From: Hymenobacter sp. UV11
GTDB taxonomy: Bacteria; Bacteroidota; Bacteroidia; Cytophagales; Hymenobacteraceae
NCBI RefSeq assembly: GCF_004684095.1
Contig: NZ_SRII01000001.1
Location: 310,001-374,000, forward strand
Length of the DNA: 64,000 bases
Direction: 5' to 3'
In this document: positions 17,644 to 27,110 of the stretch, piece after piece
Layout of the letters: each line of letters opens with the position of its first letter
How positions within the stretch are numbered: position 1 is the first letter of the stretch
Notes under the pieces: generated by a model
What the model was told of the DNA's origin: nothing
Seen by the model: the letters and a program-made list of their open reading frames with translations, nothing else
Databases searched by the model: none
Program-made: the position numbers and the translations under genes

Positions 17644-17764
17644 ACAACAAAGAAGAACGTCCTGCTGAGCTTGTCGAAGCATCTCTGTCACGCCGCTGGA
17701 TTAGCAACCAAACGGCGCGGTAGAGATGCTTCGACAAGCTCAGTAGGACGTTCTTCTTTGTTGT
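17644..17764. repeat. Inverted repeat, family B (TGAGCTTGTCGAAGCATCTC)
   Basis: The outer arms pair AACAAAGAAGAACGTCCTGC with the complement and continue through the family B core TGAGCTTGTCGAAGCATCTC. The centre around 17690-17717 is unpaired. It lies between two plus-strand genes. Other copies are at 33566, 41915 and 54017. Confidence 0.85.
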
Positions 17765-17793
17765 TCTATCTTTCCTCCATACCCCCCTCCCTT

Positions 17794-18516
17794 ATGCCCA
17801 CCCAAGCGCTGCTGAGCTGGAGCGGCGGCAAAGACTCGGCCCTGGCCCTGTACCACGCCCGGCACGACCCGCGCTACCAGGTGGCGCACCTGCTCACGAG
17901 CGTGAACGCCCACTACGAGCGCGTATCGATGCACGGCGTGCGGGTGGCGCTGCTCGAAGCCCAAGCAACGCGCATCGGTCTGCCCCTTACCCAGCTGCGC
18001 CTACCCGAAATGCCCGCGATGGCGGAGTACGACCAAGCGCAGCAGGCTACGCTGGGCAGCCTGCGGGCGCGGGGCGTGGAAGCCGCTTTCTACGGCGATA
18101 TTTTTTTGGAAGATTTGCGGGCCTACCGTGAGCAGCAGCTGGCGCGGGCGGGCCTGCGCGGCGAGTTTCCGCTGTGGCAGCGGCCGGGCGCCGAGCTGCT
18201 GCGTGAGTTTCTGGACCTGGGTTTTCGGGCGATAATCGTGTGCGTGAACGAACGTTGGCTCGATGCCAGCTTCTGCGGGCGGCTGCTCGATGCTGATTTT
18301 TTGCGCGACCTGCCGCCCGGTGTAGACCCCTGCGGCGAAAATGGCGAATACCACAGCTTTGTCTTCGACGCCCCGTATTTCAGCGCGCCTATTTCCTTCA
18401 CCAAAGGCGAATTGGTGCGCCGCACGTATGCGCCGGCCGCGGGCAGCGCCGCGCCGGCTGGGGCTGATGACCCCTTTGCCACCGGCTTCTGGTACCAAGA
18501 CCTGCTACCAGCGTAG
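17794..18516 (+). CDS. Dph6-like ATP pyrophosphatase (diphthine-ammonia ligase family)
   Basis: A 240-residue PP-loop protein starting at MPTQALLSW. The ATP-binding SGGKDS loop is at residues 10-15, and the family C-terminal motif DPCGENGEYHSFVFDAPYF is intact. In eukaryotes the family amidates diphthine on EF2; bacteria lack diphthamide, so the substrate here is unknown. Bacterial relatives are annotated as adenine nucleotide alpha-hydrolase-like ATPases. It stands alone between two inverted repeats. Confidence 0.88.
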   Translation: MPTQALLSWSGGKDSALALYHARHDPRYQVAHLLTSVNAHYERVSMHGVRVALLEAQATRIGLPLTQLRLPEMPAMAEYDQAQQATLGSLRARGVEAAFYGDIFLEDLRAYREQQLARAGLRGEFPLWQRPGAELLREFLDLGFRAIIVCVNERWLDASFCGRLLDADFLRDLPPGVDPCGENGEYHSFVFDAPYFSAPISFTKGELVRRTYAPAAGSAAPAGADDPFATGFWYQDLLPA

Positions 18517-18657
18517 GGGAAGCTTTAGCTCGCCGTTTTCTAAAAGTAAAAGCCGGATTAATAGGTTGCTTTACGGCAGGCTAAAGCTTACCGCGCATTT
18601 GCCCGGCAGGCTAAAGCCTACCCTACACTTTTTTTGGTAAGCTGAGGCTTACCCTCC
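18513..18657. repeat. Composite repeat, family D (several AAGCTTTAGCT / AGGCTAAAGCCTACC units)
   Basis: Four units of the family D core occur in alternating orientation (near 18520, 18575, 18605 and 18630), giving several possible stems. The block starts with the stop codon of the Dph6-like gene and ends just before the GTG of the GH3 gene. Confidence 0.75.
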
Positions 18658-18662
18658 ATTTT

Positions 18663-21600
18663 GTGCGACTTTTGCAGCCCTCCCTTTTGTCGCTCCTTCG
18701 CTTGATTTCTAAAAAATACCTGTGGCTGCTGCTGTTGCTGGCGGCTCCGCTGCTGGCTTCGGCCCAGCGCCGCCCTGCTACTCGGGCTGCCCGCTTGCAC
18801 CCGCGCCACGCGGCGCCTACCCCCCCTAAAAAGGCCGTAGTAGGTCAGGCGCCCGCTTTTTTGCGATACCTGCATTCCAGCTGGGTCGATAGCCTGATGC
18901 GCACGCTCACGCCCCGGCAGCGGGTGGCGCAGCTGTTTATGCTGGCGGCGTATTCCAATAAACCCGCGATTTACCAAGACTCGATTTCGACGCTGATACG
19001 CGACTATGGCATCGGGGGGCTCATCTATTTTCAGGGTGGGCCGGTGCGGCAAACGCGGCTGCTGAACCGTTTTCAGCGAGAGAGCCGGGTGCCGCTGCTG
19101 GTGGCCATGGACGCCGAATGGGGCGTGGGTATGCGCCTCGACAGCGTGCTGAAATTTCCGTATCAGATGACGCTGGGTGCGGCCCCGGCGGCCGACTCGC
19201 TGCTCATTTATGACATGGGCCGCGAGGTGGCGCGGCAGTTTCGGCGGCTGGGCATGCAGGTCAATTTCGCGCCGGTGGTCGATGTCAATAACAACCCCAG
19301 CAACCCGGTAATTGGCTTTCGCTCGTGGGGCGAAAACCCGGCCGCCGTGGCCCGCCTCAGCCGCCTCTACATGCGCGGTATGCAGGACGCAGGCGTGCTG
19401 GCCGTGGCCAAGCACTTCCCCGGCCACGGCGACGTGGACGCCGACTCGCACCTGGGCCTGCCAGTGGTGCGCGTAGACCGCCAGCGCCTCGATACCCTGG
19501 AACTACCGCCTTTCAAAAACATGATTGCCAACGGGATAGGCGGCATGATGGTGGCGCACCTCAACGTGCCCGCCCTCGATACCGTGCGCGAACCCAGTAC
19601 TTTGTCGAAACCTATTGTGACGGGCGTGCTGCGCCAGCAGCTGGGGTTTCGGGGGGTAGTGTTTACCGATGCCATGAATATGAAGGGCCTCACCAACTTG
19701 GTACCGCCCGGCGAGGCTGAAGTGCGCGCCTTGCTGGCCGGCAACGACGTGCTGGAATTCAGCAAAAACGTGCCGCTGGCCCTCACCAGCGTGCTGGCCG
19801 CCGTGGACAGCGGGCGCATTTCGCAGGCGCGCATTGATGAGAGCTGTCGGCGCGTGCTGGCCCTCAAGCAGTGGGCCGGCCTGCGCCGCTACCGGCCCAT
19901 TGCGGAGCAAAACCTGTTTGCCGACCTTAACCCGCCGCACGCCCGCTACCTGGCCCACCGCCTCACCGCGCGCAGCCTCACGCTGCTGCGCAACCAGCGC
20001 AACTTGCTGCCCTTGCAACGCCTCGATACGTTGCGCCTGGCTACCCTGGTGCTGGGTGGCGAGCCTACCGATACCACGGAGTTTCAGCGGGCCGTGACGG
20101 ACTACGACGCCCAGGTGGCGCACTTTCACCTGCCCGCCGCGCCTACTCTCGATGAGCTGGCCGATATGCGCGCCAAGCTATTTGGCTACGATGTGGTGCT
20201 GGTGGTGCTCCAAAGCCTGGGGCGCCTGCCCGCCACCAACTTCGGCATTGCGCCCGAGGCCAACCTGCTGCTGCGCGAGCTGACCAAACCCGGCCAGCAA
20301 GTGATTCTGAGCATCTTCGGCTCGGCCTACGCGGCGGCCAAGGTGCGCGACTTCGACCGAGCCAGTGCCGTGGTCATGGCTTACCAGGAAAGCCCCGAGG
20401 CCCAGCAGCTAGCGGCTCAGCTCATTTTTGGAGGGGTAGGGGCCGTGGGAAAGCTGCCCGTCACCGTGGCGAATAACCTGCCCGCCGGCTTCGGCCTCAC
20501 AACCCAGCCCGGCCTGCGCCTAGCCTACGCCCACCCCGAGGATGCCGGCATGGACAACCGCCTGGAGGCGCGGGTAGATAGCCTGATGCAGCAGGCGCTG
20601 GCGGCCCACGCCACGCCCGGCGGGCAGGTGCTCATTGCCCGGCGCGGGGTAATAGTGCTGCGCAAAAGCTACGGCTACCAGCAATACACCGGGGCCGGGC
20701 AGGCGCCTACCCCCCTGCCAGCGGGCCAAGCGGCGCTACTAGCCGCGAGCAGCATGGCCAGCGAGCCCGGCGCGCAAGCCGCCAGCGCTGCGCCCGCAGC
20801 CAGCCGGCCATTGGCCAGCGGCCCCCCACTGGTGCAAAATACCGACCTCTACGACCTGGCCTCCCTCACCAAAGTGCTGGCCGCCACGCCCGCGTTGCTT
20901 AAGCTGCAAGAGCAAGGTAGGTTCAGCCCCGACAGCACGCTGGGGCAGTTGTTTCCTTTCCTGAAAAAGACCAATAAGGCCGGCCTGAAGCTGCGCGATG
21001 TGCTGGCCCACCAAGCCGGCCTGCCCGCCTGGATTCCGTTCTGGAAGGCCTTTACCAAGCCCGATAGCAGTCTGCGCCGCACCTGGTTTCGGGCCGACTC
21101 ATCGGCGCGCTTTCCGCTGCCGGTGGCGCGCGGGCTGTGGGGCAGCCGCCGGCTGCCGGGCTACATCTACGGGCAAATCGGGGCCGCGCCGCTCAATGCC
21201 AAGCCGGGCTACGTGTATTCGGACTTGTCCTTTTACCTCTACCCCGAGCTGGTGCTCCGGCGCACGGGCCAGCCATTTGAGCAGTTTTTGGCGAAGGAAG
21301 TGTACCGGCCGCTGGGCTCTGGGCTGCACTTTCAGCCGCTGCACCACGCGCCGCTGCGCCGCATCGTGCCCACTGAATACGACTCGCTTTTCCGGCGGCA
21401 GCTGCTGCACGGCTACGTCGATGATGAGGGTGCGGCGCTGCTGGGCGGCATCTCGGGCCACGCGGGCCTCTTCGGCTCCAGCAACGACGTGGCGCAGCTG
21501 GCGCAGGCCTACGCCTGGGGCGGGCGCTACGGTGGCCAGCAGCTTTTCAGCCAAGAAATCCTGACTGACTGGACGCGCCAGCAGGCGGCCAACAACCGGC

Positions 21601-21842
21601 GCGCCCTGGCCTTCGACCGGCCCGCCAGCCCAGCAGCGGCCGGCAACACCGCGCCGGGCGCTTCGGTGGGTAGCTTCGGGCACTCGGGCTTCACGGGTAC
21701 GTATTTCTGGGTCGACCCCGAGCGGGAGCTGGTGGTAGTCGTGCTCACCAACCGCGTTAACCCCTCGCGGCGCAACAACAAGCTGAGCGAGCTGAACTTG
21801 CGCACCCAGATTCAGCAGGTGGCGATTGAGGCGCTGCGCTAG
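18663..21842 (+). CDS. Secreted GH3 (NagZ-like) - serine hydrolase (PF00144) fusion
   Basis: A 1059-residue protein from a GTG start with a signal peptide ending LLASAQ (about residue 35). Residues about 70-400 are a GH3 N-domain: the catalytic loop is KHFPGHG (250-256) followed by DADSH with the Asp-His pair at 261/263, the NagZ signature, and the nucleophile Asp is in FTDAMNMKGL (about 336). Residues about 410-610 resemble the GH3 C-domain. Residues about 640-1059 are a beta-lactamase-fold serine hydrolase with SLTK (Ser734, Lys737), YSD (Tyr852) and HSG. In Bacillus subtilis separate NagZ and AmiE proteins (the latter PF00144) release GlcNAc and the peptide from MurNAc-peptides, so this is probably a one-polypeptide peptidoglycan recycling enzyme in the periplasm. 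Other beta-N-acetylhexosaminidase/esterase activities remain possible. Confidence 0.9.
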   Translation: MRLLQPSLLSLLRLISKKYLWLLLLLAAPLLASAQRRPATRAARLHPRHAAPTPPKKAVVGQAPAFLRYLHSSWVDSLMRTLTPRQRVAQLFMLAAYSNKPAIYQDSISTLIRDYGIGGLIYFQGGPVRQTRLLNRFQRESRVPLLVAMDAEWGVGMRLDSVLKFPYQMTLGAAPAADSLLIYDMGREVARQFRRLGMQVNFAPVVDVNNNPSNPVIGFRSWGENPAAVARLSRLYMRGMQDAGVLAVAKHFPGHGDVDADSHLGLPVVRVDRQRLDTLELPPFKNMIANGIGGMMVAHLNVPALDTVREPSTLSKPIVTGVLRQQLGFRGVVFTDAMNMKGLTNLVPPGEAEVRALLAGNDVLEFSKNVPLALTSVLAAVDSGRISQARIDESCRRVLALKQWAGLRRYRPIAEQNLFADLNPPHARYLAHRLTARSLTLLRNQRNLLPLQRLDTLRLATLVLGGEPTDTTEFQRAVTDYDAQVAHFHLPAAPTLDELADMRAKLFGYDVVLVVLQSLGRLPATNFGIAPEANLLLRELTKPGQQVILSIFGSAYAAAKVRDFDRASAVVMAYQESPEAQQLAAQLIFGGVGAVGKLPVTVANNLPAGFGLTTQPGLRLAYAHPEDAGMDNRLEARVDSLMQQALAAHATPGGQVLIARRGVIVLRKSYGYQQYTGAGQAPTPLPAGQAALLAASSMASEPGAQAASAAPAASRPLASGPPLVQNTDLYDLASLTKVLAATPALLKLQEQGRFSPDSTLGQLFPFLKKTNKAGLKLRDVLAHQAGLPAWIPFWKAFTKPDSSLRRTWFRADSSARFPLPVARGLWGSRRLPGYIYGQIGAAPLNAKPGYVYSDLSFYLYPELVLRRTGQPFEQFLAKEVYRPLGSGLHFQPLHHAPLRRIVPTEYDSLFRRQLLHGYVDDEGAALLGGISGHAGLFGSSNDVAQLAQAYAWGGRYGGQQLFSQEILTDWTRQQAANNRRALAFDRPASPAAAGNTAPGASVGSFGHSGFTGTYFWVDPERELVVVVLTNRVNPSRRNNKLSELNLRTQIQQVAIEALR

Positions 21843-21871
21843 GGCTGGGCAGCCCCTGGCTGAATTGACTT

Positions 21872-21955
21872 GCAAACCCAAGTTGCGAGGCATGCTCCCC
21901 GGTCCGCCGGCGCGAGCCGGCGGACCGGGGAGCATGCCTCGCAACTTGGGTTTGC
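21872..21955. repeat. Perfect 40-bp hairpin with a GCGA loop
   Basis: The left arm runs from GCAAACCCAAGTTGCGAGGC to GGTCCGCCGGC at 21911, and the right arm is its exact complement to 21955. The loop GCGA is a GNRA-type tetraloop. It has no poly-T tail and belongs to none of the other families. It lies 29 bases after the GH3 fusion stop. Confidence 0.9.
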
Positions 21956-21980
21956 TAAGTTGACATACACTGCCAATAGC

Positions 21981-22030
21981 TTTTAGCCCGCAGAAGCCGC
22001 AGCGGTTTGCGCAGAAGACGCAGAAGCAAC
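21981..22030. repeat. Interspersed repeat, family F (TTTTAGCCC...GAAGACGCAGAAGCA)
   Basis: The core, with two or three GAAGNCGCA steps, recurs at 42887-42938. Both copies lie in gaps next to a hairpin. The repeat is direct rather than palindromic. Confidence 0.6.
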
Positions 22031-22118
22031 TGCCTTCTTGTGGGCCAATTTAGCAAGTCAACTCTGCTGGCTGCTATCTTCCAGCTTCTATCCAATTTCC
22101 CACCCTACCCCCCCGCTT

Positions 22119-23747
22119 ATGCTCGGACTCATGATGCAAACGCCCCTGCGCATCGCGGGGCTGCTTGAACACGCCGCCAAGTGGCACGGCACCACCGAAA
22201 TCGTGTCGCGCCTGCCCGAGGGCGGCCCGCTGCACCGCTACACCTACGCCGCCGCGCACCAGCGCGCCAAGCAGCTGGCCAACGCCCTCACGCGCTTAGG
22301 TATTAAAGATGGCGACCGGGTCGGCACACTGGCCTGGAATACGCACCGGCACTTCGAGCTGTACTATGGCATCTCGGGCATTGCGGCGGTGTGCCACACT
22401 ATCAACCCGCGACTGTTTTTTGAGCAGCTGGTGTACATCGTCAACCATGCTCAGGACCGGCTGCTGTTTTTTGATAGCACTTTCCTACCCCTCGTCAACA
22501 AGCTGGCGCCGCACTGTCCCACCGTCGAGAAGTGGATTTTGATGGCCGGGCCCGAGCACCTGCCCGCCGACTCGGCCCTGCCTGGCCTAATCAGCTACGA
22601 AACCCTGCTGGCCGCCGAAAGCGTTGAATTTGACTGGCCTACGTTTGATGAAAACACGGCGTCATCGCTCTGCTACACCTCCGGCACCACCGACGAGCCC
22701 AAGGGCGTGCTCTACTCGCACCGCTCCACGCTGCTGCACAGCTACGCCGCCTCGCTGCCCGACTGCTTCAACTGCGGCGCGCGCGACGTGATTTTGCCCG
22801 TTGTGCCCATGTTCCACGTCAATGCCTGGGGCGTGCCCTACCTGGCGGCGCTCAACGGCTGCAAGCTGGTGCTGCCCGGCCCCGCGCTCGACGCGGCCAG
22901 CCTCTACGAGCTGTTTGAGAGCGAAAAGGTTACGTTCTCGGCCGGGGTGCCCACCATCTGGTTTGGCCTGCTGAACTATATGCGTGAGGGCCAGCGCCAA
23001 TTCTCCACGCTGCGCAAGATGATAGTGGGCGGGGCCTCATGCCCGCCGGCCCTGCTGCGCGCCTTCGACGAAGAGCTGGGGGTAGAGATTCGGCACGCCT
23101 GGGGCATGTCCGAAACTTCGCCGCTGGGTACCGTGAGTACTCTCAAGGGCAACCAGCTCGACCTGCCCGAGGAGGCGCAGTTCTTCTTGAAAATCAAGCA
23201 GGGCCGCGTCATTTTTGGCATCGATATGGAAATAGTGGACGGCGAGGGCCAGCCGTTGCCGCACGACGGCGTGGCCTTTGGCGACTTGCTGGTGCGCGGG
23301 TCGTTTGTAGTGGGCGACTATTTCGGGTCGCCTACCCCCGGCCAGCTCACCGCCGATGGCTGGTTCCGCACCGGCGACGTGGCCACCATCGGCCCCGAAG
23401 GCTTCATGAACATCACCGACCGCTCGAAGGACGTAATAAAGTCAGGCGGCGAGTGGATTTCGAGCATCGACCTCGAAAACCTGGCCATCGCTCACCCCGG
23501 CATCGCCGAGGCGGCCGTCATCGGTGTGCCGCACCCCAAGTGGAGCGAGCGCCCGCTGCTGATTGCCGTGATGAAGCCCGGCCACGAGGTAACTGGCGCC
23601 GAGTTGCTGGCCTTCCTGGATGGCAAAATCGCGCCTTGGTGGCGGCCCGACGCCGTCGAGTTTGTGGCCTCCCTACCCCATACGGCCACCGGCAAGCTGC
23701 TCAAAACGCAGCTACGCAAGGACTTCGCGGGCTACGAGCTGAAGTAG
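22119..23747 (+). CDS. Fatty acyl-CoA ligase (AMP-forming, AlkK-like)
   Basis: A 542-residue member of the ANL superfamily that activates a carboxylic acid, probably a medium- or long-chain fatty acid, via an acyl-adenylate. The start is at MLGLMMQTP (22119). The P-loop reads [18 protein letters not shown], with Asp where Gly is usual after TT. Further motifs are [36 protein letters not shown] (hinge) and the catalytic Lys in [12 protein letters not shown]. It is monocistronic and followed by a strong terminator. Confidence 0.9.
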   Translation: MLGLMMQTPLRIAGLLEHAAKWHGTTEIVSRLPEGGPLHRYTYAAAHQRAKQLANALTRLGIKDGDRVGTLAWNTHRHFELYYGISGIAAVCHTINPRLFFEQLVYIVNHAQDRLLFFDSTFLPLVNKLAPHCPTVEKWILMAGPEHLPADSALPGLISYETLLAAESVEFDWPTFDENTASSLCYTSGTTDEPKGVLYSHRSTLLHSYAASLPDCFNCGARDVILPVVPMFHVNAWGVPYLAALNGCKLVLPGPALDAASLYELFESEKVTFSAGVPTIWFGLLNYMREGQRQFSTLRKMIVGGASCPPALLRAFDEELGVEIRHAWGMSETSPLGTVSTLKGNQLDLPEEAQFFLKIKQGRVIFGIDMEIVDGEGQPLPHDGVAFGDLLVRGSFVVGDYFGSPTPGQLTADGWFRTGDVATIGPEGFMNITDRSKDVIKSGGEWISSIDLENLAIAHPGIAEAAVIGVPHPKWSERPLLIAVMKPGHEVTGAELLAFLDGKIAPWWRPDAVEFVASLPHTATGKLLKTQLRKDFAGYELK

Positions 23748-23772
23748 CGCGGAATCCCTGAGTCCACGCTAC

Positions 23773-23811
23773 AAAAAAGTCCCGCCAGCAAGCTGCTGGC
23801 GGGACTTTTTT
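23773..23811. terminator. Bidirectional intrinsic terminator
   Basis: A perfect stem AGTCCCGCCAGCA/TGCTGGCGGGACT with flanking A6 and T6 runs lies between the convergent acyl-CoA ligase and DUF2723 genes, so it can stop transcription from both sides. Confidence 0.9.
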
Positions 23812-23825
23812 ATGGAAAAATGATA

Positions 23826-26816
23826 CTACTGCCGCTCCTGCAAGTAAGGCGCGAGCACTTCATACGCCTTTTTGGCGCGGGCTTCGTCGTGGACCTGGGC
23901 TGCCGCCTGGTACACGCTCTGCAGGGTGAGCAGGTAGCCGCGCTGCGAGTCGTCGAAAAGCGCACCGTCGTGGGTCTGGTAGTAGCTCAGGATGTTGATG
24001 CTGCGGGTCGTGAGCTTGTCCAGGATGGCGTTGGCCTTGTCTTTTTCGCCCACGGCGTAGAGCACCGGCACCAGCTGCGGCGTGTAGTAGTCGAAGGGTA
24101 CCGCGCTGTCAGGCATCACGGTGAGGCATTTGTTGGCCACTTCCTTGGCCTTGGCCAGGTCGCCGGCGGCCACGTAGGCATTGGCGAGGCGGGCGAATTT
24201 GTCGCGGTAGTTGGCCGGGAAACGCAGGTTGTTCTCGTCGTAGAACACGCTGGCGTTATCGAGGCCGCGGTACCGGAATTTGTTCATTAGGTCGTCGTAG
24301 CAGATGGATTTCTCCACATAGCCCTCGTCGGCGCGCTTGTCGTAGGCCGGGTCGCGCAGCGGCAGCAGGCGGTAGGCCATGCCTTCGAGCTGGAAATAGG
24401 GCTGCAGGTTCATGTAGTCCGACGGGGCCACCGTGGAGCTGAAGTAGATGGGCTGCTTCCAGTTGTTGGTGGCAATCATGTCCAGAATCACCAGGTTTTT
24501 CTTCTCAATGGCGCGCTTGCCCATGCTCCATTCCATGTGGCTCACGAGCTGGTTCTGGCGGTCTTTCGGAATGATACCCAACGCCTTTACCGCCGCCGTG
24601 TCCACGTTCAGGAAAAACTTGGGGGTAGGGAAGGTCATGGTCGAGTAGTTGCCTTCGGTGTACTTCAGCAGCGGGCTACCCTGCCCCACGAGGCTGATAA
24701 ACTGCTTGAGGTCGAGGCTGTCCACGGCCGGGTTGGGCGAGAAGGGCAGCATGTCGTTGTTACCCTGCGCGTAGGTCGCGTCGCTCATCGAGATGGGCAC
24801 GCCCTGCGAGAGGTAGGCGCGGCGCTTCATCTGCTGAATATACCAGTCGGTGTTCAGATACGAGAGCACGGCCACGCGCACGTCGGTGCGCACGCCTTCC
24901 ACTTCCTGAATGTACCAAAGCGGGAACGTGTCGTTGTCGCCGTTGGTGAACAGGATGGCATTCGGGGCGCAGCTATTCAGCAGGTTGCGGGCCGAGTCTA
25001 CCGAGTTGTAGCGGCCGGTGCGGTCGTGGTCGTCCCAGCCCTGCGCCAGCAAAATGGTCGGCGAAATCAGGCCCAGCAGAATGGCCACGGTGGCGCGGGC
25101 ATTCTCGGCCTTTAGCATCGACGCCAGCGCCTGGCCCAGCCCAATCACGCCCAGGCCAATCCAGATGGCAAACGCGAACGTGGCACCCGTAAACGTGTAG
25201 TCACGCTCGCGGGGCTCCAGCGGCGGCTGGTTGAGATACACCACAATGGCGATGCCCGTAAATAGGAACAGCAAGCCCACGATGAGCGCGTCGTGCCCGC
25301 GCCGCTTTACCTGCACAAACAAGCCGATGAGGCCCAGAATGAGCGGAATAGCGTAAAAATTATTGTGCGCAAAGCTGCCGCCAACGCGGTCGGGCAGCGT
25401 GCTCTTGGGTGGGCTGAAGGGCGTGATTACGCCCGCCTGCTGCACGTCCGAATCGCGCCCAATGTAGTTCCAGCCGAAATAGCGCCAGAACATGTGCCCA
25501 ATCTGGTACCGGAACAGGAAGCCCAGGTTCTGACCCATCGTGGGCTTTACGCCCTCCTGCAAGTCGGGCACCCATTTCTTATACTCTTGAATGTGAGAAG
25601 GTTCGTAGCTGTAGATGCGGGGTAAGAGCATCTTGTCGGCGTCGTTGTAGCCGGGCTCCTGGGCGCGGGGCAGGATTTCGACGTAGTGGCCATCCTGGCG
25701 CTTGTAGCGCGGGGCGCCTTCTTCGTAGTGGTCGGGCTGGGCGTTGAACTGCGGGCCGTAGAGCAGGGGCCGCGAGCCGTACTGCTCGCGCTTGAGGTAG
25801 CTCACGAAGCTCAGCACATCCTCGGGGTTGTTTTCGTTGATGGTGGGGTGAAACGACGAGCGAATCGGCACAATCAGGTAGGTCGAGTACCCGATGAGGA
25901 TGAACGTGAAGCACAGCATGGCCGTGTTCAGCAGCTGGCTGCGGCGCTGGTACGAGAGCCGGAAGCCAAACCAAATGAGGCCCACGAACAGTAGCAGGAA
26001 GATAACCAGGCCCGAATCGAAGGGTAGGCCCAGGGTGTTTACGAAGAATACCTCAAACCAGCCCGCCAGCGTGGGCAAGCCCGGAATGATACCCACCAGT
26101 ACCGAGCCCACAATGATGAGGCTGACCACCAGCGTGATAATGCCACCCATCACATTAGGGTTGGCCGAGCGGCGGTAGTAGTAGATGAACGCCAATGCCG
26201 GTACGGCCAGCAAATTCAGCAAGTGTACCCCGATGCTGAGGCCAATAACGTAGGCAATGAGAATGAGCCACTTATCCGAGTCGGCATCGTGGGCGTGCTC
26301 TTCCCATTTCATCATTATCCAGACCACAACGGCCGTGCACAGCGACGACATGGCGTACACCTCGCCTTCCTCGGCATTAAACCAGAACGAGTCGGAGAAC
26401 GCAAACGAGAGCGCGCCCACTACCCCCGCGCCCAGAATGAGCAGCGTTTGGTAGCCGGTCGGCTCGGGCGTTTCGGTCTCAAACTCGCTGCGGGCCACCA
26501 ACAGCTTGCGCCCCATGCGGGTGATAATCCAGAACAGAAACAGCACCGTAAACGCGCTGCTGAGGCCCGACAGGGCATTTACCAGCACCGGCACCTTCGT
26601 CACGTCACCAAAGCTGAGCAGCGACATCAACCGTCCCAGAATGAGGAACGTCGGCGCGCCCGGCGGGTGTGGCACTAGCAGCTTGTAGGAGCAGGCAATA
26701 AATTCGCCGCAGTCCCAGAATGAAGCCGTGGGCTCCAGCGTGAGCATAAAAACGACGGTAGCGATGGCAAATACCACCCAACCGACCAGGTTATTCAACC
26801 GTTGAAAAGAACGCAT
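23826..26816 (-). CDS. DUF2723 polytopic membrane protein (GT-C-like glycosyltransferase)
   Basis: A 996-residue protein starting at MRSFQRLNN (26816). The N-terminal 600 residues hold about 12 transmembrane segments; the first loop has FWDCGEFIACSYKLLVPHPPG, the DUF2723 signature with an acidic residue where GT-C enzymes bind the lipid-phosphate sugar donor. The remaining 400 residues are soluble, with FTNGDNDTFPLWYIQEVEGVRTDV and a short TPR-like helical end. Family members are thought to glycosylate proteins from lipid-linked donors; this is inferred. It is monocistronic. Confidence 0.9.
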   Translation of the reverse strand: MRSFQRLNNLVGWVVFAIATVVFMLTLEPTASFWDCGEFIACSYKLLVPHPPGAPTFLILGRLMSLLSFGDVTKVPVLVNALSGLSSAFTVLFLFWIITRMGRKLLVARSEFETETPEPTGYQTLLILGAGVVGALSFAFSDSFWFNAEEGEVYAMSSLCTAVVVWIMMKWEEHAHDADSDKWLILIAYVIGLSIGVHLLNLLAVPALAFIYYYRRSANPNVMGGIITLVVSLIIVGSVLVGIIPGLPTLAGWFEVFFVNTLGLPFDSGLVIFLLLFVGLIWFGFRLSYQRRSQLLNTAMLCFTFILIGYSTYLIVPIRSSFHPTINENNPEDVLSFVSYLKREQYGSRPLLYGPQFNAQPDHYEEGAPRYKRQDGHYVEILPRAQEPGYNDADKMLLPRIYSYEPSHIQEYKKWVPDLQEGVKPTMGQNLGFLFRYQIGHMFWRYFGWNYIGRDSDVQQAGVITPFSPPKSTLPDRVGGSFAHNNFYAIPLILGLIGLFVQVKRRGHDALIVGLLFLFTGIAIVVYLNQPPLEPRERDYTFTGATFAFAIWIGLGVIGLGQALASMLKAENARATVAILLGLISPTILLAQGWDDHDRTGRYNSVDSARNLLNSCAPNAILFTNGDNDTFPLWYIQEVEGVRTDVRVAVLSYLNTDWYIQQMKRRAYLSQGVPISMSDATYAQGNNDMLPFSPNPAVDSLDLKQFISLVGQGSPLLKYTEGNYSTMTFPTPKFFLNVDTAAVKALGIIPKDRQNQLVSHMEWSMGKRAIEKKNLVILDMIATNNWKQPIYFSSTVAPSDYMNLQPYFQLEGMAYRLLPLRDPAYDKRADEGYVEKSICYDDLMNKFRYRGLDNASVFYDENNLRFPANYRDKFARLANAYVAAGDLAKAKEVANKCLTVMPDSAVPFDYYTPQLVPVLYAVGEKDKANAILDKLTTRSINILSYYQTHDGALFDDSQRGYLLTLQSVYQAAAQVHDEARAKKAYEVLAPYLQERQ

Positions 26817-26980
26817 ACGGGGCAAAAAGGGCCGGCTATTACTGCCAAGAGCAGCTACCAGCCAACCAGAGGGAAATTCCGTTATAGCTAAACCATTGCC
26901 ATTTGGCAAGAAGCCCCCAAAAGTAGGCAACAACCGCCGAGGGTTGCGTGGGGGGGTAGGGCTGACGCATAAAAACGTCT

Positions 26981-27092
26981 GTCATTGCGAGCGTAACGAA
27001 GTGGAGCGCGGCAATCTTTCCTGCTTGTTGGGCTAGTAACCCAAATAACAAGGAAAGATTGCCGCGCTCCACTTCGTTACGCTCGCAATGAC
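26981..27092. repeat. Inverted repeat, family A (GTCATTGCGAGCGTAACGAAG)
   Basis: The arms pair over about 42 bp, GTCATTGCGAGCGTAACGAA through GCGGCAATCTTTCC and complement, with a 27-base centre. It sits between the T9SS gene and the DUF2723 gene. Confidence 0.88.
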
Positions 27093-27110
27093 CAACGCTT
27101 TTTGAAAACC

